Positions 43,436 through 55,708 of a stretch of 64,000 nucleotides of DNA are shown here, in pieces. The stretch is from Udeniomyces pyricola (Eukaryota > Basidiomycota > Tremellomycetes > Cystofilobasidiales > Mrakiaceae): assembly GCA_039545295.1 (NCBI GenBank), contig BCIK01000026.1:279632-343631 (forward strand), in the 5' to 3' direction. The position numbers were made by a program, and so were the translations under genes. Position 1 is the stretch's first letter, and every line of letters starts with the position of its first letter. The notes under the pieces were generated by a model. That model saw nothing but the letters and a program-made list of their open reading frames with translations, had not been told where the DNA came from and ran no database searches.

Positions 43436-45764
43436 CCAAAAACGACGTATAACGCAAGTGAATATGATGAGTTAGACCTCGGCGTGTGAGGAGGAGGAAG
43501 AGGGGGTGGGGCGAGTCCGTGCGGGAGGCGAAGCAAGAACTCAAAGCTCAAACGTCGAGGCCTGTTTGATGATCGACGAGGATTCGATATTGGGAACAGG
43601 CAAGCGAGGAAAAAAAAACACAACTATAGTCGGCCAGCAAAAGAGCGACCAAAAGGGGAAGCAGAACGGTCTAACGAGGACGGATGCTATGAAGTGCGCG
43701 AAGATGCCGAGAAAGGGCTGGGCTAAGAGTTACGCTCAGAAATGTCGAGGGCAAATGGGCAGGCCGAGCGCAGAAGAGGGCTTGGACCGCTTGAACGGGT
43801 GTGGGAAAACGAGGACTGGTAGTCACGGGGTCGCTTGTGTTGTGTGGGCAGGGGTCCGATGATCCAACGTTCAAGAGAGACTAGGAAAAACTCGGCGTGG
43901 GAGCAGACGGATGAATGATCGGTCGGTGGCCGGTCGAGGGAGACGGGTCAGCGGCAGTGGCAGCGAGGGGGGAATTTGGTGGAGTAACGTCCTGTACCAA
44001 GGTAAAGTATAAGACGGGCAAGAGAGAGAGAGGAATCGAAGGAAGGGGGTTGTGATGGTCAGGCGATCAGATAGCAAGGAGGGAGTCAAATCGCTCAGTA
44101 AAAAGGGGGAATCGAGTCTAAAATAAAACTCTTAGTGCCTTCGCCAGTTCTCTTCCTTTCTGCGGAGACTGAGCTGAGACGAATATAATTCTATCACCTC
44201 GACATCCGATGGTGCAATCTGAGGATCCAAAGCTATGCTGATGACTATAACTAGTCTGTCGCGGATCCAGCAACTTTAGCCCAGCAGCGCACGTCATGCT
44301 GAGCATCGCAGACTGTCCTGAGCGGAACATGACTGGCGGTGTCGACTATCTGCCGGCTGCCTCTCGATGAATTGCTAGATATATATATTGATTGGCTCAG
44401 AAACAAGGAGCTAGAGCGATAAAGGCGGAAACTTATCAACCTAGCTATCGAAAGCGCAGGCTAAACGGTCGTCTCGCGCCGAGCCGATAAGAAAGGGGAA
44501 GGGGAGATTACCAGAATTGCGGTGCGGAAGACCAATAGTTAACGCATCAACAGAGCTCGGAGCTTGGAGCTTGGAGCTCGGAGCGGCACTTTTGTCAGCT
44601 GCGATTATAACTGGGTCTATACCGTCTATGCCGCCAATCGATCATATGACGTTGCCTGGACCGCACTAAGCGTTGCCTTGCATGTTGCTCCGTACATACA
44701 CACGCATGCATGTATATGTATGGTTTGTTTGTTTGTTTGTTTGTTTGTTGGTTTTTTTCTCTGGTTGATTTACTTCGATCATCCTCCCTTCCTTTTTCTC
44801 ATGATTATTCATGGGTAAAGATTAGCACTGGTATGTTCCGTCTGATCTCAGACATATATATCTGTACTGCATGTCGCAGCATATACGTGTTCCATCTCCA
44901 AAAATATGGGTTACATGGCACAGACTCATATATGCCAGATATATATCTCGGCCAAGCTGGGCGCACACATATATCTACAAGTGGAGAGCAATTTGTCCAC
45001 GCACATGTTGGCATATGCGAGCCGAATCTGCAAGCATACTCTTGTAAGAATACTTGGTTTCGTAGGCATGTATGCACACAAAAACGGATCTAAATGTGCG
45101 GCAGCAGGATCGCTTCAGATGCATGAAGTTTTCAAGCACGTTCTAGCATGACTCGGGTCTCAGAATCCAGTAGCTGTGAGCTTCTCGCTCGGGCTCGGCG
45201 GCGCGCTCATCGCGACCTTCGGCCGCTCAGATGAGGCTTCGAGCTTTCGGATCTCGATACACTATATACACTCATCAACTTAGGCTGAAGTCTGGTGCTT
45301 AGACCTGCCGAGATAGGGGATGCTAATTTGCTTGGGCCGAATGAGACGAAGCATCGGTGCCATCGTCGCTGGCCGGGGGAAGGCTGGCGCTCATTGGGTA
45401 GGGCGACATGTCGGTCAAGTCCGAGAGGCTTTTTTTTTGCGCCTTCTGTTTGGAAGACCTTTACGGCCATGCACGTTGCATCCCAGCTAGTGTCCAGTGA
45501 TCTGCCATATTGGGCTACTTTGAGCAAGATGTCGAGCATTCACACAAGTCGAGCATCATCATCTCTGACATATGTAAACTCAGCACTCTGTATCTGCCCG
45601 CAGTACTGGAGATAATCTCACGTCGTACAGTCCATATGCAGAAGACCATTGACGGTGGATGTACGTGCACGATCCGTCGTGGCACAAGGTGCTTTGTTTC
45701 GACATTGACCCCTTGCCATAACCACCTCGATATAGCTCTACCATTGAGGATCTTTATCGCCGAC
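43436..45764. other. Divergent intergenic region, no gene seen
   Basis: Between the start of the His-rich protein gene (-) and LYC1 (+). It has a GTTT tandem at 44724-44748 and scattered ATATAT and CATGTATG words. Open frames are short and low complexity. It should contain both promoters. Confidence 0.5.
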
Positions 45765-47744
45765 ATGACGTCCAAACTCACCCCTACCGAGCCAATCTTT
45801 GCCCCTCATGAAGTCACTCTCGTCATGGCTTCCCCCGAGCAACAACTCGTCACGCGGCGCAACACCTTTCGTACGTCTGTCCCGCTGATGGGCGGAGATT
45901 AACGATTCGTGATGGCGTGACATTTGTGTGGTGGGTGTCTGTGATATACCATAAGCTGACGCAACATGAGCTTACCACATCAATCTGATCTGGAAAACGC
46001 CGATTCCGTATTAAGCCTTCTGGGGCAAGCCAAAAGGGTATACATTCGAAGGGTACCTCGAGATGGACGCTTACTGCGAGCGGGAGAAATGGGGGAAACA
46101 CGGTGCTCATGTCATTTGGTACGTGCCGATATACATGGATCATCTGGTTTTTACTTTTCCGTTTGGTGACCGACTTCGTCCTCTTGTTCGTGGTGTAGGG
46201 TACTGGTGCCTAAGGATGATTCGAAGACGACGACCCGCATTCTCTCGCAAGTTGAAACGTTTCGTCGGGCTGCCCTTGTGCGACCGCCGTCATCTCCATC
46301 CGGCGAGGCGGCCGAGGTTCAGGACGTCATTGGCTACGGAATCGAGAGCGTCTTCACGGTCGAAGCGCGACGAGGCAGGGGCTATGCAACATACATGATG
46401 CGGATGTTACATTGTAAGTCTTTTGCGTTGGGATCAGAAACGGTGCGAGGAACGGGCTGCGGGCGGGATATCAGCAAGGGGTTAAAACGTCTTGCGGATG
46501 ATGCACTTACTTTGTCTTCCTGATTACGTGTGACTCGTCTTTCTCGTTTCTTAACTGGTTGAATCAGACCTCTTGGCATCTCCAGCTACCCTACCCCCTT
46601 TTCCAGCGTCCCTTGGTTCCTTGCCCCCACGCGCACCTCTCGATGTACCCCTGCAGGATGGTGTTTTTTCCGTGCTCTATTCTGACATCGGCCCATCATT
46701 TTACGCCGCCGCTGGAGTACAAGACGACGGTAGTCAGCGCTCGGGGTGGAACGTCAGTGATCGAACCAGCTGGTTGTGGGAGATCGAGGAGAGGGAAGCA
46801 GCGGAAGGGCATGAGTTGAGGGTAGAGTGGCTTGATAGGGAAGGCGTCATGTCGGCTGAGGACGAGATGGACCGAGTTGTAAGGGCCGGATTTGAGCAGG
46901 ATAAAGTCGCCCAGTTCAAAGCGAACGATGAGGCAGCGACAGGGGATGAGAAAGAACGATCCAAAGAGCATTTCAAGACCACGATCGCCTTCTTGCCTTC
47001 AGGGTCAGTGTCTGTCTGCTCCCATGACGCTAGCGACTGATGAAGTGTCTCACTGATTCGCCTTGCCCACGTTTTTTAAACCTTTCTATAGTGGCACCCT
47101 GTCCATTCATCCTCTACGATACACCCTTCCCCTCCCATCTCACACAACCTTGCCCACGTTTGGTGCCCGTCTCCCTTCCGCCCGCCCTGACGGCGATGAT
47201 GCCCACTCTTCATCCCGAGTGTCCCCCACTTTCTTCTACACGTACTCATCCGAGCGCAAACCTGACAAGACGCTGTTGATCACGTTTATATCGGGCGAAG
47301 ACGTTCCATGGGAGGCCGTCGAGCGGGCGGCGAGAAAGGAGCGGTGCCGAATCGTCGAGATTTGGGGGGACAGGAAAGGAAAAGATTGGCCAACAGGAAA
47401 GAAGGAAGTCAGAAGTGAGTTCTTTTGTTGTTGTTGATGTTTTTCTCCTTTCTTCTTGATGTGACCTCGCCGCATGTATGCATGAGACTGATGGCGACTG
47501 GATCAACCCAATGCATTCTTTGCTTTTCCAGAGAGCCATTTGCCTTCGGTGGCCTTTTACGATCATCGTGGCGATTTCAATCACGAGGACGTAGAGTTTG
47601 CATTCAACGAACAGTAAGTGAATCTGGTCCGAATCATTTCCTGCCATATGAAGTTGAGAGCGCTTTTGAGCTGATTGGAGCTATCATGGGGAAATTAACC
47701 AAACAACTTTCTTTCCGTTGATTACTAGTTATGCGTGGTGTTGA
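45765..47744 (+). CDS. LYC1: LYC1-type lysine N-acetyltransferase
   Basis: Seven exons (45765-45870, 46016-46118, 46199-46413, 46568-47003, 47092-47414, 47532-47613, 47729-47744) join in phase to 426 residues. GNAT acetyl-CoA-binding signature: ESVFTVEARRGRGYATYMM, followed by MLH; then FSVLYSDIGPSFYAAAGV, typical of fungal LYC1. LYC1 acetylates free L-lysine and opens a lysine breakdown route in yeasts such as Yarrowia. The last exon is only 16 bases and encodes YAWC and the stop. If the last intron were retained, the reading would stop immediately as NEQ. The substrate is inferred from family likeness. Confidence 0.8.
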
Positions 47745-48590
47745 TGATTATGACTCGATGATCACGACCTTGGGCAAGCCGATCGATGGCGACCATGATC
47801 TACGTACGAAATATGTAGATGGATGATAGATGATAACCATGATGACGGACAGGCGCTAGAGATAGTGTATATGTACCATACATATGTGTCAGGTGAAAAG
47901 GTGGTGTTTGATGGATCATACTGCATCGTGCCTCGATTCGATACAGTACTATCTCGATGTCGGGCCGATCGGGACGACGGGTGGAGCGGGTTTGCGCCAC
48001 GGAGCGGGAGAGCTGGGGAGAGCGAATCATGATCACAGCTCAAAGGATCAATGAATCTCATCGATAATTGCATAAAGAGTGATCACTCCTAGCGGAAGAC
48101 TGTTCAGTTTTGCGAACGGTCACGGCAGGACTGTGGGTAAGAATTCACTTATTTGAGAAGAAGATGACGGTAAGGATTGTCACTACACGCGAAGGATTTC
48201 AAGGAACCACAAGTCAAGATGATGAGAAAATGTAGACGTACTCTGAGGTCAATTGGCTGGAATGCGAGCGTGCACCGGCGGCGAGGACAGAACGATCAAG
48301 ATGTGAATTTCCAATGAGCACGATGGATCGATCGGGTGGATCGAGAAATCGAACGAGCTCACACACTTGGGATCGTTGAGAGAGAGACTCAAAGAACTTC
48401 GCCAGCAAACTCTTTGCCACTCTCCTACCCCCATCTTCCCCCTCCCTTCACCCCCCTACTCCCCCTCACCACCTCTTCGTGAGTAACGCCACCAGCAACC
48501 TCCTTTTATTCCTCACTTAATCTATCCCATTCATTCCCATGCTGACATTACATTGTCTTTTTACCCCTAATTCTCCTTGTGAAGTCAAAC
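47745..48590. other. Intergenic region upstream of SAH1
   Basis: Between the LYC1 stop and the SAH1 start on the same strand. It holds a CT-rich leader from about 48420 to 48590, as often seen before highly expressed fungal genes. No exon seen. Confidence 0.55.
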
Positions 48591-50867
<2,277 letters not shown>

Positions 50868-51311
50868 ACATTACATAAGTCGGTTGTCGTTGATGATCCC
50901 TACTTGAGTGGTTGGGGGTGATCAGCCGCTACAGTCTTTGGTTCCTTTTCTCTTGCATTTCTCCCTCCACATCGCTTTTCAACATCAAGTTTTTCCCCAC
51001 ATCACCATCACCTAGACCCGTGTCTGCATTTCACCATCTTTTTCTTTTGTGTACGGTTCATAGGTGTACATCTTAGACTTCTTCCTTCTTTACTTACTAA
51101 ACCGGTCGTTCGCCTGCGATTCTTCCATCAACTGGAGCAGGCTGGGCGTTCCTTTTTTTTTTCTTCTGGATCGGGTCTCATTTCTCACGGATACATGCCT
51201 TGGTTCGGTTGAACTATCATTCTGCCTGCAAATACAGAGACTGTTATCGTTATGTGGTGTCGTACTGATGCAGATCAAAACATGACGGTATGACAATACT
51301 GTGGGAACGGC

Positions 51312-51414
51312 AGGAGGGACTTTTTGTGTGGTAGGTCCCTCTTGAGCAGGGAGTTGAAGAGGGATTTTGAGATATCAAAACTCCCTCCTCAGGAGGGACT
51401 GCTGAGGAGGGACT
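51312..51414. repeat. Stacked inverted repeats with three AGGAGGGACT copies
   Basis: Three direct copies of AGGAGGGACT start at 51312, 51391 and 51405. Hairpins: GAGGGAC (51314-51320) with GTCCCTC (51335-51341); AGGGATTTTGA (51360-51370) with TCAAAACTCCCT (51375-51386), one bulge; TCCCTCCT with AGGAGGGA around a single base (51382-51398); and CCTCCTCAG (51384-51392) with CTGAGGAGG (51402-51410). The last two are mutually exclusive folds. It could be a foldback element, a 3'-end structure of SAH1, or a remnant of a small transposon. Confidence 0.7.
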
Positions 51415-51589
51415 CGGGAATGAATCAGCCAGGATTGACCACTTAAAAACGCCGTGCAAACCTTTGTCCTTCTCGGTCTCTCTCTCCTGTCTCATGTCAT
51501 GGCTGATCTGTATTCTCCTGTCATCACTTTCTGTCATCGTGATTCCTTTTTCCAACGTCAACTACCTTCCTACCTCTCCCCCATCCAAC

Positions 51590-51624
51590 AACATCGGTCA
51601 CTTTGACATCGAGATCGACGTCGC
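51590..51624 (+). pseudogene. Fragment of SAH1 (partial duplication)
   Basis: These 35 bases match 50284-50318 in SAH1 exon 7 with one mismatch and encode [12 protein letters not shown] in an otherwise unrelated context. Flanking sequence does not match SAH1, so this is a broken copy rather than an exon. The match covers the region around a conserved active-site motif. Confidence 0.75.
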
Positions 51625-52156
51625 CCAGATCGATGGGGCTTGTAAATCATGGGCTGATGCATTTGGATGCGTATCATATCACTGCTCTAGTGGCGTTGGA
51701 TTCCTCTTTCCACCGGTGGCCGATCGCCAATGGGACGTGTTGGAGGCGCCTAAGACGCCGCTCGCTTCGCCTGGCCATGTCAATGGGAGCTTGCACGCCT
51801 GCGCGTGAGCGGGTGAGCTCTTCCGCATTGGGACAAACATACAACATCATATATATGCAATCACTACTGTCTCATCTCACGAACAACGCACGCCACCCAG
51901 GATAACGAAGCTTGGACCGTCCGCGGTCACCCCGCCCTGTCGGCCGGCTTCGCAAGGATCATCGTTGACACATCTGCCCGGACTTCGCCAAGGTCGTTGT
52001 TCTGCATTATACATCTCTTACTGTTACCCTCGTCCTTTTCGATTTAGCTTTGCTCCGACTGCCATCACCCCAATCTCGCATAGATATCATCCTTGTCGCT
52101 CTCCCCCTTTCCCCTACCACATCTCGCTCAATCTTTTACTCTCCTATCAAGTTGCA

Positions 52157-53822
52157 ATGGTGCGTTGTGCACAGTTGCTCCTTCTTTGGTTGCGATCGCT
52201 GATATGTGTCTATGTGTATGTGTTTTGACCTTGATTCCCCATGAATCGTCCCTTACCTGCCTTTTTCAATCCCCACAACCGTGAAGACTTCCAACGCTCA
52301 GCCCTCTGCAGGCCCCTCCAAACCTCAAAGTTCACGGTGGGGAAAGCGGAACGTCATCATCTCAGATTCGGATGACGATGAAGAGATAATACACCCGAAA
52401 AAAAATCAGAGCCCCACTGAAGCAATGCACAAAGTCACACTCTCTGGTCACTGTCGCTGGTGTGTGTATGTATGTGTGTGTGTCTGGTCATGTTCTGATC
52501 CTTCGAATCGCCCCATTCCTGTTTGATGTGTGTTATTTCCCAAGCTCTTGTGCATATCCCTTGTCAACGGCACCATCATGACTGGGCGAATTCGTTTGTT
52601 GGATGCCAGAACAAACATAAGCATAAGGAATGGCCTTGTACTGAGCCGTCGACCACTGATCCGTCGATCACATGCAACAAGATATGTGACACCAAATCGT
52701 TACTGGTTCGTTCGACTCGCCTCGCTATCGATGCCTCGAGTATTCGCCGTCCGCCTTTGGATTCCTTTTCTTCCTCAGCCCCTGCTGCTTCGGATATCTC
52801 CTGATCAATATCCATCTTTCTTTGTACCCACTTGCCTTCATGTTCGTCACAAAGGCGCACCATATCGAAGAGAAGCACACACAGCTGGTGTTTCCGTGTC
52901 CCCATACCAAAGGGAAATGCAAGCAATTTGGAACACAGCGTGCTCTGGTAAGATGCTTGTTGTTAGCGCTTCTCGACTCTACGTATGATCCGGGTTGGCT
53001 GGCGTATAAGTGAACCTGATGACGCTGCATTTTATGCTGTTTTCCCTGCTTCCGTTATGTACGTTTCATGACCTTTTGGGCGCGCTTGTCTACTCATAGG
53101 ACATGCATGTCCAAACTGTGCACTTCGGCCGCAAGGAGGAGTGCCCATGTCCAGTAGAAGGATATCCAAATGTCAGATGTTCGGAAACGTACACACAACG
53201 ACACAACCTAGTGAGTTCGAGGAACGGATTCGAATTGAACTTCATCGACTTCATTCGTTCTTCATCCGAATTTTTTTGCTCCAAAGATCAATCATATCCA
53301 TAAGCATCACCTCGACATCAGGATCATCTGCTCCTCCCGCAAACCCGACGGGAGTCTGTGTGGGAAGGAGTTCCGCTCCTCTGCTTATCTTGTACATGAA
53401 TTTCTGTTCTTTGAGCTTTGAACGCCGCTGCAATGGGCCCTTACCTCGTGATTTACTGATATGATACTCTTGCTACAGAAATCCCACACGATAGCATTCC
53501 ATAGGGAGCACATCCATCTGTGCCATCACACGGGGTGCGGCAAGAGATTCGCGACCGAGCAGGCTCTTAAGGCGCATCGGTTGTCGGAGTGCCAGGTCAG
53601 CAGTGTCTCGCATTTGTTGCAGATTCAGTGTTGGTCATCGTGTCCGATCGACGACGATTCATTTCCATGCACCACGCCTGACAAGTTTTTGACAATTATT
53701 CTCTTTCCTGCAGCATACCCTGGGACAAGGAGGGGTTGCTCCCGAAATGTTTGTCCAGCTGTACAGAAGGTTTCGGGTGAGTGGATCACATCGCTTGAAT
53801 GCCTCGTTAGCCAAGACTGATT
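52157..53822 (+). CDS. Degenerate multi-finger C2H2 protein
   Basis: Proposed exons: 52157-52159 (ATG alone), 52287-52446, 52545-52705, 52855-52947, 53100-53210, 53479-53595 and 53714-53776, all in phase. The last intron donor may instead be read through to a stop at 53822. The N terminus has a SUMO-interaction-like VIISDSDDDEE. Finger-like units follow: CNKICDTKSLLAHHIEEKH; FPCPHTKGKCKQFGTQRAL with a following DMHVQTVH; a third with an expanded Cys pair (CPCPVEGYPNVRC); and LCHHTGCGKRFATEQALKAH. Spacing is irregular, unlike tidy Kruppel fingers; TFIIIA-like proteins show this. Probably a nucleic-acid-binding protein. The one-codon first exon is weakly supported. Confidence 0.55.
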
Positions 53823-53860
53823 GATCTCATTCATATATCATTGTGCTATATCTTAAAAGA

Positions 53861-53986
53861 CCTTTGTTCAGCCTTTGTTCAGCCTTTGTTCAGCCTTTGT
53901 TCAGCCATTGTTCAGCCATTGTTCAGCCTTTGTTCAGCCTTGATCAACCTTGATCAACCTTTGTTCAGCCTTTGTTCAGCCTTGTC
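53861..53986 (+). repeat. Tandem array of an 11-base unit (CCTTTGTTCAG)
   Basis: About a dozen units: CCTTTGTTCAG, the variant CCATTGTTCAG twice, and a 10-base variant CCTTGATCAA twice, followed by more CCTTTGTTCAG and a decayed last unit. It is non-coding as far as I can see. Confidence 0.85.
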
Positions 53987-54324
53987 AAATGCAATGTTCA
54001 TCCTTTTTCCAGCGTTGATCAACGCTCAATGGTTCATCGATGCTTTCGATCCCGACACCTCAGACCCTCTATCCAGGGCAATCGGGGTAGTAACACGCAC
54101 GATCAAGAGTGAAACCACATGTGGTAGTAAGAGCAGCTAGTCTAAGAACGAACCACGAAGCCAGACGAGAGAGATAAAGACAGAACAGAACGAAGCAGAG
54201 CGAGAGAGAGCAGCGAGGCAAAAGGCACAGAGAAGAAGACTTGCCATGCATCGGCAGAGGAACGAAGTTTCGGTGGTGAGGGTCTAGTGGTCAAGGTCAT
54301 TGGGCTCTGGTGAGAGGTCAGTGG

Positions 54325-54762
54325 ATGTCAAAGTTAGCCAAGTTGGACGAGGCCGTGGTGGTCAAGTACGAGGGTGAATGCAGAGTTTTCTTGAAGGTCC
54401 GGTGGCTGCAGCATGCAGGTCAGCTCAAAGTTGAACCTCTCACGAGCATCAACGTGTTCAAGCCACATGGTAAGCTGGTCCTCAGACGGCGGCTGCGAAA
54501 TGTCTTCTTCACTCGAAGTCGAACACTGACCACTCAATTCGGCCGTTGCTGATGAGACGTTTATGATGCAGGCCCTCGAGAACACCCTCCCGACGTCATT
54601 TCGCTTGAGCGTCTAGGGTTCGGTCGAGCCTATCATGTTCTCTCGGTCCCTGAGCGAGACGGTTATTACTGGTACAATCCGGCTTTATTGGAGCCTTGGA
54701 CCAAGGTTGGCCAATGGAATATTAAGGCTGGTCAAACGGTCAAGCAAGGCGCAAAGGCTTAA
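54325..54762 (+). CDS. Transposase-tail-like ORF, probably a mobile-element remnant
   Basis: Two exons, 54325-54469 and 54572-54762, join in phase across a GTAAGC donor and a TGCAG acceptor; the ATG at 54325 lies in an open frame from 54310. The 111-residue product contains VFLKVRWLQHAGQ, HPPDVISLERLGFGRAYHVL and GYYWYNPALLEPW. From memory of such families, this resembles the C-terminal segment of basidiomycete KDZ/Plavaka-type transposases, where xVRW, an AHLLPV-like stretch and YxVN-x-W recur. A BAH-like domain is the alternative. No catalytic core is present nearby. The last codons run into the repeat array that follows. Confidence 0.4.
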
Positions 54763-54950
54763 ACAAGGGGAGTCAAAGGCCCAAAGGTTGGCCCAAGGTT
54801 ATACCAAGGTTGAATAAAGGATGAGAAAGGTTGACAAAGGCTGGTTCAAAGTTGGACCAAGATTGTGGGTTTTCGAGATCGTTGGACAAGCCTGGGTCAA
54901 GCATTGATTTAGCATTGGTCAAGCCTCACCCAGCGTTGGACAAGGCTGAA
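54693..54950 (+). repeat. Degenerate tandem array (AAGGTTGG / AAAGGCTGGTTC type)
   Basis: Repeated words CCAAGGTTGG, CAAAGGTTGG, CAAGGTTATACCAAGGTTG and GACAAAGGCTGGTTCAAAG. Read on the other strand, ACAAAGGCTGGTTCAAAG resembles the unit of the array at 53861, so the two arrays are inverted with respect to each other. The left part overlaps the coding end of the transposase-like ORF. Confidence 0.65.
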
Positions 54951-55708
54951 AGAGGCTCTCATGAGCATTGGTGCCTGGCTGCGATTTCTGGCCATATTGT
55001 TCTTGAATGTCGAACGACAACTTGGAGGTTAGCTCAGATTATGCTTTGAAGAACCATTCCCTGTTTTTCTTCTTGCTGATTCGCCAGTTTTTTATGTGCC
55101 TTTCTCCGTTCTCAGGCCGTGTAGGCTAATCCTGTTGAGGTGATTTCGCTTCGCTAGTTTCTCAATTTTGGCTTTTCAATCGTCCCTTCTCTGCTTTTTT
55201 CTTCTTCATTTTTCTTCGCGCTTCCTTCCAATGTCTGATCGGTTTATGATCATTCAATCACCTCAATGTATTCGTCTTGACACGGATACATATACCCTCA
55301 TGAGATCTTTGCTCTGGATCGCATCCTTTGCTTCTCTTTTCTACGGCCTGACCCTCGTATAGACAACCATTTCTATACATGCCCTGTTCGTTTTTTTTCT
55401 TACCCTTATTGGCATTACCAAGATTGAGATTTTGTGAAGCGGGATGATTTGGCTTCAACACATACATGAAATAGATAGATCAAAACAGCATTCAAGATGA
55501 AACAACACGACTATGATACCACGATAGAAAAATTCCTGAGTTCAATACAGCGAGTGCGTATGGTGATGATGACGATTATGGAAAAACGACGCAAGAGACA
55601 AGTCCAGACACCTAAAGAAGAAAAATAGATAAGAGAGAAACCCGGAAGGAGAGATCAAACGAAACGTTGATATAGTTTGATTGAGAAGAGTAGATAGCGG
55701 TATCACCA
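54951..55708. other. Spacer between the repeat island and the ArAE_2 gene
   Basis: No exon recognised. T-rich sequence at 55060-55230 and a probable 3' UTR of the minus-strand gene next to 55708. Confidence 0.5.

Larger units (their letters stand above)
50868..52156. other. Spacer downstream of SAH1
   Basis: Contains the SAH1 3' UTR, the hairpin cluster and the SAH1 fragment annotated separately. No complete gene is seen. 51940-52150 is pyrimidine-rich and is probably the leader of the zinc-finger gene. Confidence 0.5.

Noticed and set aside
51464..51808. 114-codon frame containing the SAH1-like peptide
   Set aside because: Only 35 bases match SAH1; the rest is unrelated, so it is not a second SAH1 gene.
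53861..53986. Regular short repeats, considered as a CRISPR array
   Set aside because: Units are contiguous 10-11 bases with no spacers, in a eukaryotic genome.
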